Shown in pieces: positions 56,944 through 64,000 of a DNA stretch of 64,000 bases. Source of the stretch: ENR-C587 sp942493235 (GTDB lineage: Bacteria > Bacteroidota > Ignavibacteria > Kapaibacteriales > UBA2268); contig OW818676.1 in NCBI GenBank assembly GCA_942493235.1, positions 3,162,001 through 3,226,000 on the forward strand, written 5' to 3'. Numbering within the stretch: the stretch's first letter is position 1; every line of letters starts with the position of its first letter. A model generated the notes under the pieces. That model saw only the letters and a program-made list of their open reading frames with translations, did no database searches and was not told the origin of the DNA. The position numbers and the translations under genes are program-made.

Positions 56944-57798
56944 ATGTCAAGAAAATTTACAAAAATTGCAATAGCTTATGATTTTGATGGTACTCTTGCA
57001 CCGGGTAATATGCAAGAACACTCTTTCATTCCGGACTTAGGAATGATTAAAACAAAATTTTGGGAAGAAGTGAAGAAAATTGCTAAAGAAAATGATATGG
57101 ATGAAATTCTTGCTTATATGGAATTAACAATAAGAAAAGCTCAAGAAAGAGGAAAATCAATTAAAAAAGAAAATTTTATCAAATATGGTAAAGATATTTT
57201 ATTATTTGAAGGTGTTGTGGATTATTTTAACATAATAAATGATTATGCAAAAACTAAAAATATAAAAATTGAACATTACATAATTTCATCAGGATTACGC
57301 GAATTTATTCAAGGAACGACAATTTCAAAATATTTTACTCAAGTATTTGCATCAGGATTTATGTATGATGTCGATAATATTGCAAAATGGCCAGCTTTAG
57401 CAGTAAATTATACTAATAAAACTCAATTTCTTTTTCGTATTAATAAGGGGATTAGCAATTCATACGATAATTCAAAAATAAATAAATTCATTCTGGATAA
57501 AGAAAGAGAAATCCCTTTTTCTAATATGATATACATTGGAGATGGTGAAACAGATGTCCCTGCAATGAAAATGATTAAATATCAAGGTGGAACAGCCATT
57601 GCAGTTTATGACTCTAAAAAAAGAAAAACTCAAAATAAAAGATCTTCTAAAGAGATTTGTGAAGAATTAATAAAACAAAATCGTGCTGATTATATTGCTC
57701 CGGCAAATTATTCAGAAGGTAGCGATTTGTTTAATTTGCTTAAGAAGTTGATTGAAAAAATTAGTATTGAATCTGAATTGTCTCATTATCATGCATAA
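56944..57798 (+). CDS. HAD-superfamily phosphatase-like protein of restriction loci
   Basis: The 284-residue protein has HAD motif I YDFDGTLAPG (nucleophile Asp13 and Asp15 by count), motif II in YIISSGLREFI, motif III Lys in the middle region and motif IV IGDGETDVPAM. A helical cap lies between motifs I and II (about 25-100). Related HAD proteins are seen beside type I restriction genes, but their substrate is unknown. It starts 38 bases after hsdS and is on the same strand. Its 3' spacer contains relics of hsdR and hsdS. Confidence 0.85.
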   Translation: MSRKFTKIAIAYDFDGTLAPGNMQEHSFIPDLGMIKTKFWEEVKKIAKENDMDEILAYMELTIRKAQERGKSIKKENFIKYGKDILLFEGVVDYFNIINDYAKTKNIKIEHYIISSGLREFIQGTTISKYFTQVFASGFMYDVDNIAKWPALAVNYTNKTQFLFRINKGISNSYDNSKINKFILDKEREIPFSNMIYIGDGETDVPAMKMIKYQGGTAIAVYDSKKRKTQNKRSSKEICEELIKQNRADYIAPANYSEGSDLFNLLKKLIEKISIESELSHYHA

Positions 57799-57812
57799 TT
57801 ATTTATATAATT

Positions 57813-57866
57813 ATGCAAACAAGATCCTTTAAAGAAGGCAAAACAAGTCAAGTACAAAAGCTTTAG
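57813..57866 (+). pseudogene. Relic of an hsdR 5' end
   Basis: A 17-codon frame beginning ATG CAA ACA and encoding MQTRSFKEGKTSQVQKL ends at TAG 57864-57866. The start of the intact hsdR 1.2 kb downstream reads MQTPSFKEDHISQIPAL, so nine or ten of the first dozen residues match, with clear DNA similarity. It is a decayed copy of the hsdR start region, too short to act as a gene. Confidence 0.75.
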
Positions 57867-57878
57867 AAAAAGAAGATA

Positions 57879-57920
57879 ATTTTGCAAAAGTATTAACCGG
57901 AGAATTAACATTGAAGGAGT
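57879..57920 (+). pseudogene. Relic of an hsdS 3' end
   Basis: Allowing one missing base, the stretch encodes LQKxLTGELTLK, the hallmark end of HsdS proteins (compare GLMQKLLTGEVRVKI in the intact hsdS at 56860-56905). It directly follows the hsdR relic, and its AAGGAG (57914-57919) now serves as the ribosome site of the DUF3800 gene. Confidence 0.65.
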
Positions 57921-57927
57921 ATAGGAA

Positions 57928-58677
57928 ATGTATTTAATGTATGTAGATGAAAGTGGAGACCCAGGTTTACATAGGTTTGGTTCGGCTCATTACATATTAT
58001 CAGGTCTGATTATAAATCAAGAAGATTGGTCAAAAAGTCTTCAAAGATTAAAAGAATTTAGGAAGTCTATCAAAACAAAATACGGATTAAATCAAAGAAC
58101 CGAAATCCATGCTTCTGAATTGATAAGAATAAATAAAACATTAGAATACCGAAAAATAAATAAAACAGATAGAATAAATATTTTAAAAGATTTTTGTTCT
58201 CAAATCCCTATTATATTTGATTCAGGCAAAATAATAAATATTTGCTTAAAGAAAATGGAATTTCAAAATACAAACGATATTCAAATTACAGCTTGGAATA
58301 GATTAATTCAGAGATTTGATACTTATCTAAAAAAAGAAGCGAAAGACAAAGGAATAATAATCGCTGATGATACAGATGGAAAGAAAATCATGGGATTATT
58401 ACGAAAAATGAGAGTATATAATCCGGTTTTATCTCATTATACAAATCAATCTTACAATGCTCCTACAGATAGTATAATAGAAGATGTATTTCTTAGAAAT
58501 TCCGAACATTCTTATTTTATTCAAACAGTAGATGTTGTAAGCCATCTACTGTATAGAAAGGAATACCCAAAGGGTAGTCTTAAAAAGTATAATCTTGATT
58601 TACAATTTGATATATTAGACCCAATTTTATTAAAAGAGGCTTCAAAAAATGATAATTTCGGAATTGTCAGAAAATAA
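57928..58677 (+). CDS. DUF3800-family protein
   Basis: The 249-residue protein opens with MYVDESGDPG, the signature of DUF3800, a family with an RNase H-like acidic core. Further acidic sites include EIHASELIR and IIADDTDGKK, and the end has VDVVSHLLYRKEY, also typical. The family is common in mobile and defence regions, and a nuclease role is suspected but unproved. AAGGAG lies 8 bases before the ATG. A terminator follows immediately, so this gene ends the transcription unit that began at 50584. Confidence 0.85.
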   Translation: MYLMYVDESGDPGLHRFGSAHYILSGLIINQEDWSKSLQRLKEFRKSIKTKYGLNQRTEIHASELIRINKTLEYRKINKTDRINILKDFCSQIPIIFDSGKIINICLKKMEFQNTNDIQITAWNRLIQRFDTYLKKEAKDKGIIIADDTDGKKIMGLLRKMRVYNPVLSHYTNQSYNAPTDSIIEDVFLRNSEHSYFIQTVDVVSHLLYRKEYPKGSLKKYNLDLQFDILDPILLKEASKNDNFGIVRK

Positions 58678-58678
58678 A

Positions 58679-58707
58679 AAACCTCGGATACATCCGAGGA
58701 TTTTTTG
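58679..58707 (+). terminator. Terminator after the DUF3800 gene
   Basis: cctcgga (58682-58688) and tccgagg (58693-58699) form a 7-bp GC-rich stem with a 4-nt loop, preceded by A-rich and followed by T-rich sequence (attttttg). It overlaps the end of the DUF3800 gene and separates hsdR from the upstream operon. Confidence 0.85.
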
Positions 58708-58830
58708 CGGCCCGCTTAAATCAAACGGAAATAAACAGGTCGACTTAATTTTCGATTGGGGACACCCCAATCCACTTAATCTATTGTTCGCTGATACGGT
58801 ACAGCGTTTGAAACCTTTTTGAATCCCAAA
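58708..58830. other. Structured non-coding stretch before hsdR
   Basis: This stretch is richer in GC than its surroundings and has two clear hairpins: gattgggg/ccccaatc (58754-58761 and 58765-58772, perfect, 3-nt loop) and cgctg/cagcg (58789-58793 and 58802-58806). It is not a tRNA by any fold I can draw. It may be a small RNA or the remnant of an element end. No protein frame is convincing. Confidence 0.5.
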
Positions 58831-58932
58831 CCAATGGTAAAGGACTTACAAAAATACCTAATTTATAAGAAAGAACATAGAAATATTTTGAAAAAGAAAA
58901 AAATATCATTTAAAAAATTTAAAGAACACTTT

Positions 58933-58971
58933 AGCAAGCAATTGAATTTTTTCAAAATTCAATTGCTTGCT
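58933..58971. promoter_or_regulatory. Perfect 18-bp inverted repeat 37 bases before hsdR
   Basis: Arms agcaagcaattgaatttt (58933-58950) and aaaattcaattgcttgct (58954-58971) pair without mismatch around a TTC loop. There is no T tail, so it is not a plain terminator. Its position directly before the hsdR start suggests control of nuclease expression by an operator or an mRNA hairpin. Confidence 0.7.
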
Positions 58972-59008
58972 GAGACGTTTCAGAAAAACAAAAAGTGTAG
59001 AATTAATT

Positions 59009-62000
59009 ATGCAAACACCATCATTTAAAGAAGACCATATAAGTCAAATTCCGGCTCTGCAATTGCTGATTAAGCTGGGATATAAGTATTTATCACCTGA
59101 AGAAGCATTGATTGAAAGAAACAACAAAACTTCCAATGTTATCTTAGAACGTATTCTTGAGAACCAGCTCAGACAGATGAATAATATTGATTTCAAGGGA
59201 AACAATTATCCCTTTTCTAATAATAATATTACTAATGCAATTCAATCATTGAAGCAAATATTGTTCGACGGGCTTGTCAGAACCAATGAAAAGATATACG
59301 ACCTTATTTCGCTTGGCAAGAGCTTTGAAGAGAATATTCAGAGTAGTATCAAGAGTTTTACTTTGAATTTTATTGACTGGGAAAATCCTGAAAATAATAT
59401 CTTCCATGTAACCGAAGAATTTGAAGTTGAAACTTCCGACGGCAAACAACACAGAAGACCTGATATAGTTTGCTTTGTAAACGGTATTCCATTTGTTGTA
59501 ATAGAGTGCAAACGTCCGGACATTGATAAATCAATTGATGAAGCAATTTCGCAGAATCTTAGAAACCAGAGAAACGACGAAATCCCATATCTATTTACCT
59601 ATACACAACTACTTCTCGGTATTAACAAGAATGAATGCAAGTACGCAACTACAGGAACAGATGCTAAGTTTTGGGCTGTCTGGAAAGAAAAAGACGATAA
59701 GGCAGAATTCGATAAACAGGTAAATACTCTTGTCAACAAAGCTTTAACTTCTGAAGAAAAAAGCGAATTATTTCAATCAAGGTACAGATATGTTAAAAGT
59801 TATTTTGATGATTTGGAATTCGACGGAAGAGCTATTACTGAACAAGATAAAACAATTTATGCCCTACTTAGAAAAGATAGACTTTTGGAATTATCAAGGC
59901 AATTCATAGTTTTTGATAACGGAGAAAAGAAAGTAGCACGCTACCAGCAATACTTTGCTGTTAAGAAAACATTATCAAGAGTTAAAGAATATGATGAAAA
60001 GGACAAACGACGTGGCGGAGTTATCTGGCATACACAAGGTAGTGGCAAGTCATTAACAATGGTTATGCTTGCAAAAGCACTTGCTTTAGATAAAGAAATT
60101 CAGAATCCGAGAATTGTTCTTGTTACTGATAGAATAGACCTTGATGACCAGATATATCATACATTTGACAGTTGCGATATGCAACCGGAACAAGCTAAAA
60201 CCGGCGAACATTTAATAAGTTTAATCGAAAAAGACAAACGAGCAATAGTAACGACAGTAATTGATAAATTTGATGCCGCAATAAATAAACGAAGTTTTAA
60301 AAATAATTCTAAAAATATATTTGTTCTTGTGGATGAAAGCCACAGAAGTCAATATGGACGCTCTCAGGCAATGATGAGAAGAGTCTTGCCAAATAGTGTT
60401 TACATTGGTTTTACCGGAACACCTTTGTTGAAGAAAGACAAGAATACCGCAATAAAATTTGGGGGCTTTATTGACAAATACACAATTAATCAAGCAGTAG
60501 AAGATAAAGCAGTTGTTCCTTTGCTTTATGAAGGAAGACTTGTAGAACAGGTAGTAACTCAAGAACCTATAGATAAGTGGTTTGATAGAGTTAGTGAGCC
60601 ATTGTCAGATAATCAGGCACTTGACTTGAAACGTAAATACAGTAGAGCTGAAAAAGTAAATTCAACTGAAAAAAGATTAGAAATGATAGCATGGGACATA
60701 AGTAAGCATTATTCAAAGAACTGGAAAAGTACTGGCTTTAAAGCACAGTTAGCCGCACCGAGAAAAGAAGATGCTATTAAATTTCAAAAGTATTTTGACC
60801 AAATTGGACTTATTAAATCAGAAGTTATTATTTCTTCCCCAGATACAAGAGAAGGAAATGATTCTGTTGAAGAAGAACCAAATAATGAAGTCCAGAAGTT
60901 CTGGAAGAAAATGATAGCGAAATATGGCAATGAAAACAATTATAACAAACAAATCATCAGTGCATTCAAAGGAACAGATGAACCTGATATATTAATTGTA
61001 GTTGATAAACTATTGACCGGATTTGATGCCCCAAGAAATACAATACTTTATTTGGCGAAATCTTTAAAAGAGCATGCTCTACTTCAAGCAATTGCTCGTG
61101 TAAACAGAATATTTGAGGGAAAAGATTTTGGTTATATCCTTGATTATAATGGTATTCTTGGTGAACTTGATAAAGCACTAACAACATATCAGGTGCTTGA
61201 AGAATTCGATGAGAATGATATAGAAAATACTATAACTAATATCAATGAAATTATAAAACAACTTCCACAGAAACACTCTGAATTATGGGATGTTTTCAAG
61301 GATATTAAAAATAAAAAAGATGAAGAAGAATATGAGCAATTCTTAGCTAAAGAGGAAATAAGACAATTATTTTATGAAAAATTATCTTCATATTCAAGAA
61401 TTCTGGCAATAGCACTTGGTTCAACAAAGTTCTATGAAGAAGTATCTGAGGAAAAAATCGAACGATACAAAGTTGATTTACTATTTTTTCAAAAATTAAG
61501 GTATTCAATAAGAATCCGTTATGCAGAGGTAGTTGATTTCAAAGAATATGAATCAAGGATACAGAAGCTTCTTGATGAATATGTAGTTGCAGATGATATA
61601 GTCAGGATAACCGAACAAGTAAATATTTTCGATAAAGAACTATTTGAAAAAGAAGTAGAAAAAGTTAATGGCAATGCTGCAAAAGCTGATATGATAGCTC
61701 ATCAAATGATAAAAACTATTAGAGAAAAATATGAAGAAGACCCTGCATTTTATGCAAAATTCTCAAAATTGATTCAAGATACAATTGATGAATATCGTCA
61801 ACACAGAATTGATGAAGTTGAATATCTTAAAAGAATACTAACACATAAAAACGAATTTATCGAGAGAAAAGATGAAGACTTGCCTTCAATCATCCGAAAC
61901 CGTGAAGTAGCCAAAGCATTTTATGGAATAACGTATGACATAATTAAATCACATTTCGAAAACGAAGAAGCCTTAAAAGTAATTTCATCCGATATTGGTG

Positions 62001-62197
62001 TGATGATTGACGATATTGTAAATAAAAACAAAGTCGTGGATTGGTATTTGAAGGAAGATATTCAAAATAATATTCTTAACGAAATTGAAGATTACTTATA
62101 TAGTTTGAAGGACAATAAAACTTTAGATTTGGGATTTGATGATATTGATAAAATTATGGAGAATTCAATTTATATTGCTAAGAAAAGGTATTCTTAA
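59009..62197 (+). CDS. hsdR: HsdR, type I restriction endonuclease subunit
   Basis: The 1062-residue protein has an N-terminal PD-(D/E)xK nuclease domain (Asp in HRRPDIVCFV, then FVVIECKRPD) and two RecA-like translocase domains: Walker A HTQGSGKSLTMVML, motif II FVLVDESHRSQYG, TGTPLLKK and motif VI LLQAIARVNRIF. A helical C-terminal region of about 350 residues docks HsdM. It moves along and cuts unmethylated DNA. I chose ATG 59009 (MQTPSFKEDHISQIPAL); the frame is open 14 codons upstream. It lies beyond a terminator from hsdM and hsdS, so it has its own promoter, and shares a one-base overlap with the next gene. Confidence 0.97.
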   Translation: MQTPSFKEDHISQIPALQLLIKLGYKYLSPEEALIERNNKTSNVILERILENQLRQMNNIDFKGNNYPFSNNNITNAIQSLKQILFDGLVRTNEKIYDLISLGKSFEENIQSSIKSFTLNFIDWENPENNIFHVTEEFEVETSDGKQHRRPDIVCFVNGIPFVVIECKRPDIDKSIDEAISQNLRNQRNDEIPYLFTYTQLLLGINKNECKYATTGTDAKFWAVWKEKDDKAEFDKQVNTLVNKALTSEEKSELFQSRYRYVKSYFDDLEFDGRAITEQDKTIYALLRKDRLLELSRQFIVFDNGEKKVARYQQYFAVKKTLSRVKEYDEKDKRRGGVIWHTQGSGKSLTMVMLAKALALDKEIQNPRIVLVTDRIDLDDQIYHTFDSCDMQPEQAKTGEHLISLIEKDKRAIVTTVIDKFDAAINKRSFKNNSKNIFVLVDESHRSQYGRSQAMMRRVLPNSVYIGFTGTPLLKKDKNTAIKFGGFIDKYTINQAVEDKAVVPLLYEGRLVEQVVTQEPIDKWFDRVSEPLSDNQALDLKRKYSRAEKVNSTEKRLEMIAWDISKHYSKNWKSTGFKAQLAAPRKEDAIKFQKYFDQIGLIKSEVIISSPDTREGNDSVEEEPNNEVQKFWKKMIAKYGNENNYNKQIISAFKGTDEPDILIVVDKLLTGFDAPRNTILYLAKSLKEHALLQAIARVNRIFEGKDFGYILDYNGILGELDKALTTYQVLEEFDENDIENTITNINEIIKQLPQKHSELWDVFKDIKNKKDEEEYEQFLAKEEIRQLFYEKLSSYSRILAIALGSTKFYEEVSEEKIERYKVDLLFFQKLRYSIRIRYAEVVDFKEYESRIQKLLDEYVVADDIVRITEQVNIFDKELFEKEVEKVNGNAAKADMIAHQMIKTIREKYEEDPAFYAKFSKLIQDTIDEYRQHRIDEVEYLKRILTHKNEFIERKDEDLPSIIRNREVAKAFYGITYDIIKSHFENEEALKVISSDIGVMIDDIVNKNKVVDWYLKEDIQNNILNEIEDYLYSLKDNKTLDLGFDDIDKIMENSIYIAKKRYS

Positions 62198-62901
62198 TGG
62201 AGCAAGGTCAAATTTTAATAGACGGCATATCAAGAGAGTATCTGATAGAACGTAAGAATACCAAAACTATTAAATACAAACTCTATCCTGATTTAACAAT
62301 TAAGGTAATCGTTCCTGAATCAATGTCTTCTGAAGAAATTCAAGTTCGAGTAAATAAGCGTAGAACGTGGATTAGAAAGAATATTGAATTTTATACTCAG
62401 GATAATATAAGTGTAGTCGTTGAATACAAATCTGGCTCTACAATAAGATATCTTGGTAAACAATACAGATTAAAATTGATACAATCAGATGATGAAAGTA
62501 TTAAATTATTAGGAAAATATCTTGTTGTAAATGTCCGGAGTAAGGAACCCAAACGAGTTGAGCACTTAATTGATGAATGGTATAAAACACATGCAGTTCT
62601 CTATTTTCATAGAATCATTATTAAATGCTTAGCTAAATTGAGTAAATATGGTATTGAAAAACCATCTATGTTTATCAGAAAAATGAAAAGTAGATGGGGC
62701 TCATGTATTCAAAAAAAGTGTAAAATAATAATCAATTCAAATTTGATTAAAGAGTCATCTCTATGCGTAGAATATGTAATCATGCACGAGTTATGCCATT
62801 TGAAATATCCGAGCCATAACAACCAATTCTATATGTTTTTCACAATAGTTATGCCGGACTGGAGATTAAGAAAGAATAAATTGGAAAAATTGAAATTATA
62901 A
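62197..62901 (+). CDS. YgjP-like (DUF45/WLM-type) zinc metallopeptidase
   Basis: The 234-residue protein has the HELCH motif in YVIMHELCHLKYPSHNNQFY, with a following His as third zinc ligand, and the WGSC motif in MKSRWGSCIQKKCKIIIN. Both mark the YgjP/SprT-like family. These genes are often the last gene of type I restriction operons next to hsdR; their role there is not established. The ATG shares its A with the hsdR stop codon (TAATG), so it is translationally coupled to the nuclease. It ends with a basic tail. Confidence 0.9.
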   Translation: MEQGQILIDGISREYLIERKNTKTIKYKLYPDLTIKVIVPESMSSEEIQVRVNKRRTWIRKNIEFYTQDNISVVVEYKSGSTIRYLGKQYRLKLIQSDDESIKLLGKYLVVNVRSKEPKRVEHLIDEWYKTHAVLYFHRIIIKCLAKLSKYGIEKPSMFIRKMKSRWGSCIQKKCKIIINSNLIKESSLCVEYVIMHELCHLKYPSHNNQFYMFFTIVMPDWRLRKNKLEKLKL

Positions 62902-63261
62902 TTCATTTTTTTAATATTTTGTGGTATTATGAGTTTAAGAATTATCAGATTAAACTCTAACATTACCTTTTCCACGTAATAGTTAGGCTAATATTGATTT
63001 TTTAAGTAGAATTTCACTTTTATTTGACATAGCCTAACGTTTACAACTATTGTCAACATTGCCAGTTTTGATATGGTATGATGTTCAAGTATATCATTTA
63101 CAAGTATCATCCATAATTTTTGAATTAGATTAATATTATGGAGAGACCATTGAGAAAGATACTATTGGAAATAGCAATCAGCACTTATAATAATCCGAAC
63201 AATATTACGAAATTGTTCTTGAATTAAACAAATAACAATAATCAAAGAGGAAAAGATTAAA
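62902..63261. other. Gap after the restriction operon with a short inverted repeat
   Basis: The 360-base gap holds a 9-bp inverted repeat (gttaggcta 62992-63000; tagcctaac 63030-63038) and a 29-codon frame at 63138-63227 (MERPLRKILLEIAISTYNNP onward), possibly a decayed gene start. No strong terminator or promoter was found. Confidence 0.45.
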
Positions 63262-64000
63262 ATGGAAGACAAAGAAATGGTAAATGCTCTATTAGGAGAT
63301 ATGGGAAAAAGCGATAAATACGAAGAGAAAAAGAAAGCATTTGAAGTAATAGCTACTAATATGGAAAGTATCAAAACGGATAACCCGATATTTAAGAAAA
63401 GATTAGAGTATTATATTGAAGCATTAAAACAAACAAAAGATACATTTACTTATCAATACCTGAAATATATATTATATTTCAAAACTGGTTTAGAAAGCCA
63501 ATTAAAAGAGGGCTGTACTTTGGAAGACAATAGTTACAAAGTAATTAATGAAAAGCTGAGCTTGTTAATATCGCAATTTGAAGAAATAAATAATTTACTT
63601 GAAACCACACCATTAGTTGAAACCTCAGATGTTCTATTAGATTATGACATAATTGCATTGATGTTAATTAATATGACTAAGATACAAATCAGAGAATTTG
63701 CTTATAACATAGAAGTTGCGAATAGCTATCCGATATTTTGTTATGATATTGAAAAAATAAGCGAATTTGCATTAAAATGGTTTATTAGCCCGATAGATTC
63801 ATATAATTATGTGAATTGGTTATTAGTGCAACTAAAAACATATAAAGTCATTCAAAAATATACAAAGATTATATTATCCGAAGAATTAGACTTTACATAT
63901 TGCAATACACCTGCCAAATATAACGTATTGGGATTTGTAGATTATTTTTCATTTTATATGAAAAGAAAAAATATTAATAATTTCGATAGTTTGACAAACC
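63262..64000 (+). CDS. Unrecognised protein, partial (runs off the right edge)
   Basis: An open frame of 246 codons starts at ATG 63262, with an AGAGG ribosome site 11 bases upstream, and has no stop before the window ends. It reads MEDKEMVNALLGDMGKSDKY at the start and is predicted to be mostly helical, with aromatic-rich segments (LKYILYFKTGLESQLKEG, PIDSYNYVNWLLVQLKTYK). I see no known motif, signal peptide or membrane helix. It follows the restriction operon on the same strand and may be further island cargo. Confidence 0.7.
   Translation, partial: MEDKEMVNALLGDMGKSDKYEEKKKAFEVIATNMESIKTDNPIFKKRLEYYIEALKQTKDTFTYQYLKYILYFKTGLESQLKEGCTLEDNSYKVINEKLSLLISQFEEINNLLETTPLVETSDVLLDYDIIALMLINMTKIQIREFAYNIEVANSYPIFCYDIEKISEFALKWFISPIDSYNYVNWLLVQLKTYKVIQKYTKIILSEELDFTYCNTPAKYNVLGFVDYFSFYMKRKNINNFDSLTN

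Noticed and set aside
58708..58830. A tRNA or tmRNA end in the structured stretch
   Set aside because: No acceptor stem or standard T-arm can be drawn; the hairpins do not fit a cloverleaf.
58819..59028. 69-codon frame upstream of hsdR
   Set aside because: It runs through the 18-bp palindrome and into the hsdR start; its Lys-rich composition reflects AT-rich non-coding DNA.
62992..63038. Integron attC-like boxes (GTTAGGC and GCCTAAC)
   Set aside because: The boxes are in the wrong order (GTTRRRY before RYYYAAC), there is no integron integrase, and only one pair is present.

Overview
The window is AT-rich, densely coded DNA from a Bacteroidota/Ignavibacteriota-type bacterium (Ignavibacteria or Kapabacteria relatives are the best guess). 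Three secreted proteins and one gene relic end in type IX secretion (T9SS/Por) C-terminal sorting domains. Several genes are preceded by Bacteroidota-style promoters (TTG, about 18-22 nt, TAnnTTTG). Shine-Dalgarno sites are patchy. The species cannot be fixed from the sequence alone.

Left part (1-31 kb). The 3' end of purL is followed by a secreted BNR/sialidase-type propeller protein and an M29 aminopeptidase. A six-gene signalling operon then runs cheA-cheW-cheR-cheB-hybrid kinase-cheY-like regulator, with no chemoreceptor gene in view. Next come a phosphohexomutase, a PAS/GAF sensor kinase, and a minus-strand operon of a FliK-like protein, an SBBP-repeat T9SS cargo protein and a single-domain response regulator. 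After uvrA there are a T9SS-domain relic, a second propeller cargo protein, a DUF1801 protein, a CCCCAAA-type tandem repeat and an AAA+ ATPase.

Middle (30-47 kb). lipA and a PhnP-like hydrolase are followed by a two-gene insertion that looks like a Gabija anti-phage system (OLD-type nuclease plus UvrD-like helicase). It is followed by icd, a lipoprotein overlapping a TamB-like protein, a hybrid kinase and a small secreted protein.

Right part (47.2-64 kb). This is a defence or mobile island read entirely on the + strand. It starts at repeat elements and two tandem tyrosine recombinases, whose promoter sits between the arms of a 12-bp inverted repeat. A type I restriction-modification locus follows, split by cargo: half-size HsdS, HsdM, Fic protein, a DinD-ORF6N-PLD-like fusion, full HsdS, a HAD phosphatase-like protein, a DUF3800 protein, HsdR and a YgjP-like metallopeptidase. 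An unrecognised gene runs off the right edge. Relics of an hsdR 5' end and an hsdS 3' end lie between the HAD and DUF3800 genes, which suggests the locus grew by duplication and insertion.

Dispersed repeats tie the window together. Three copies of a roughly 175-200 bp MITE-like palindromic element (cores with cattctgaacgaag) lie at 11.8, 17.4 and 47.3 kb, and a second short repeat occurs inverted at 11.6 and 47.45 kb. The most unusual single gene is the DinD-ORF6N-PLD fusion, whose coding sequence holds three DNA palindromes spaced exactly 36 bp apart.
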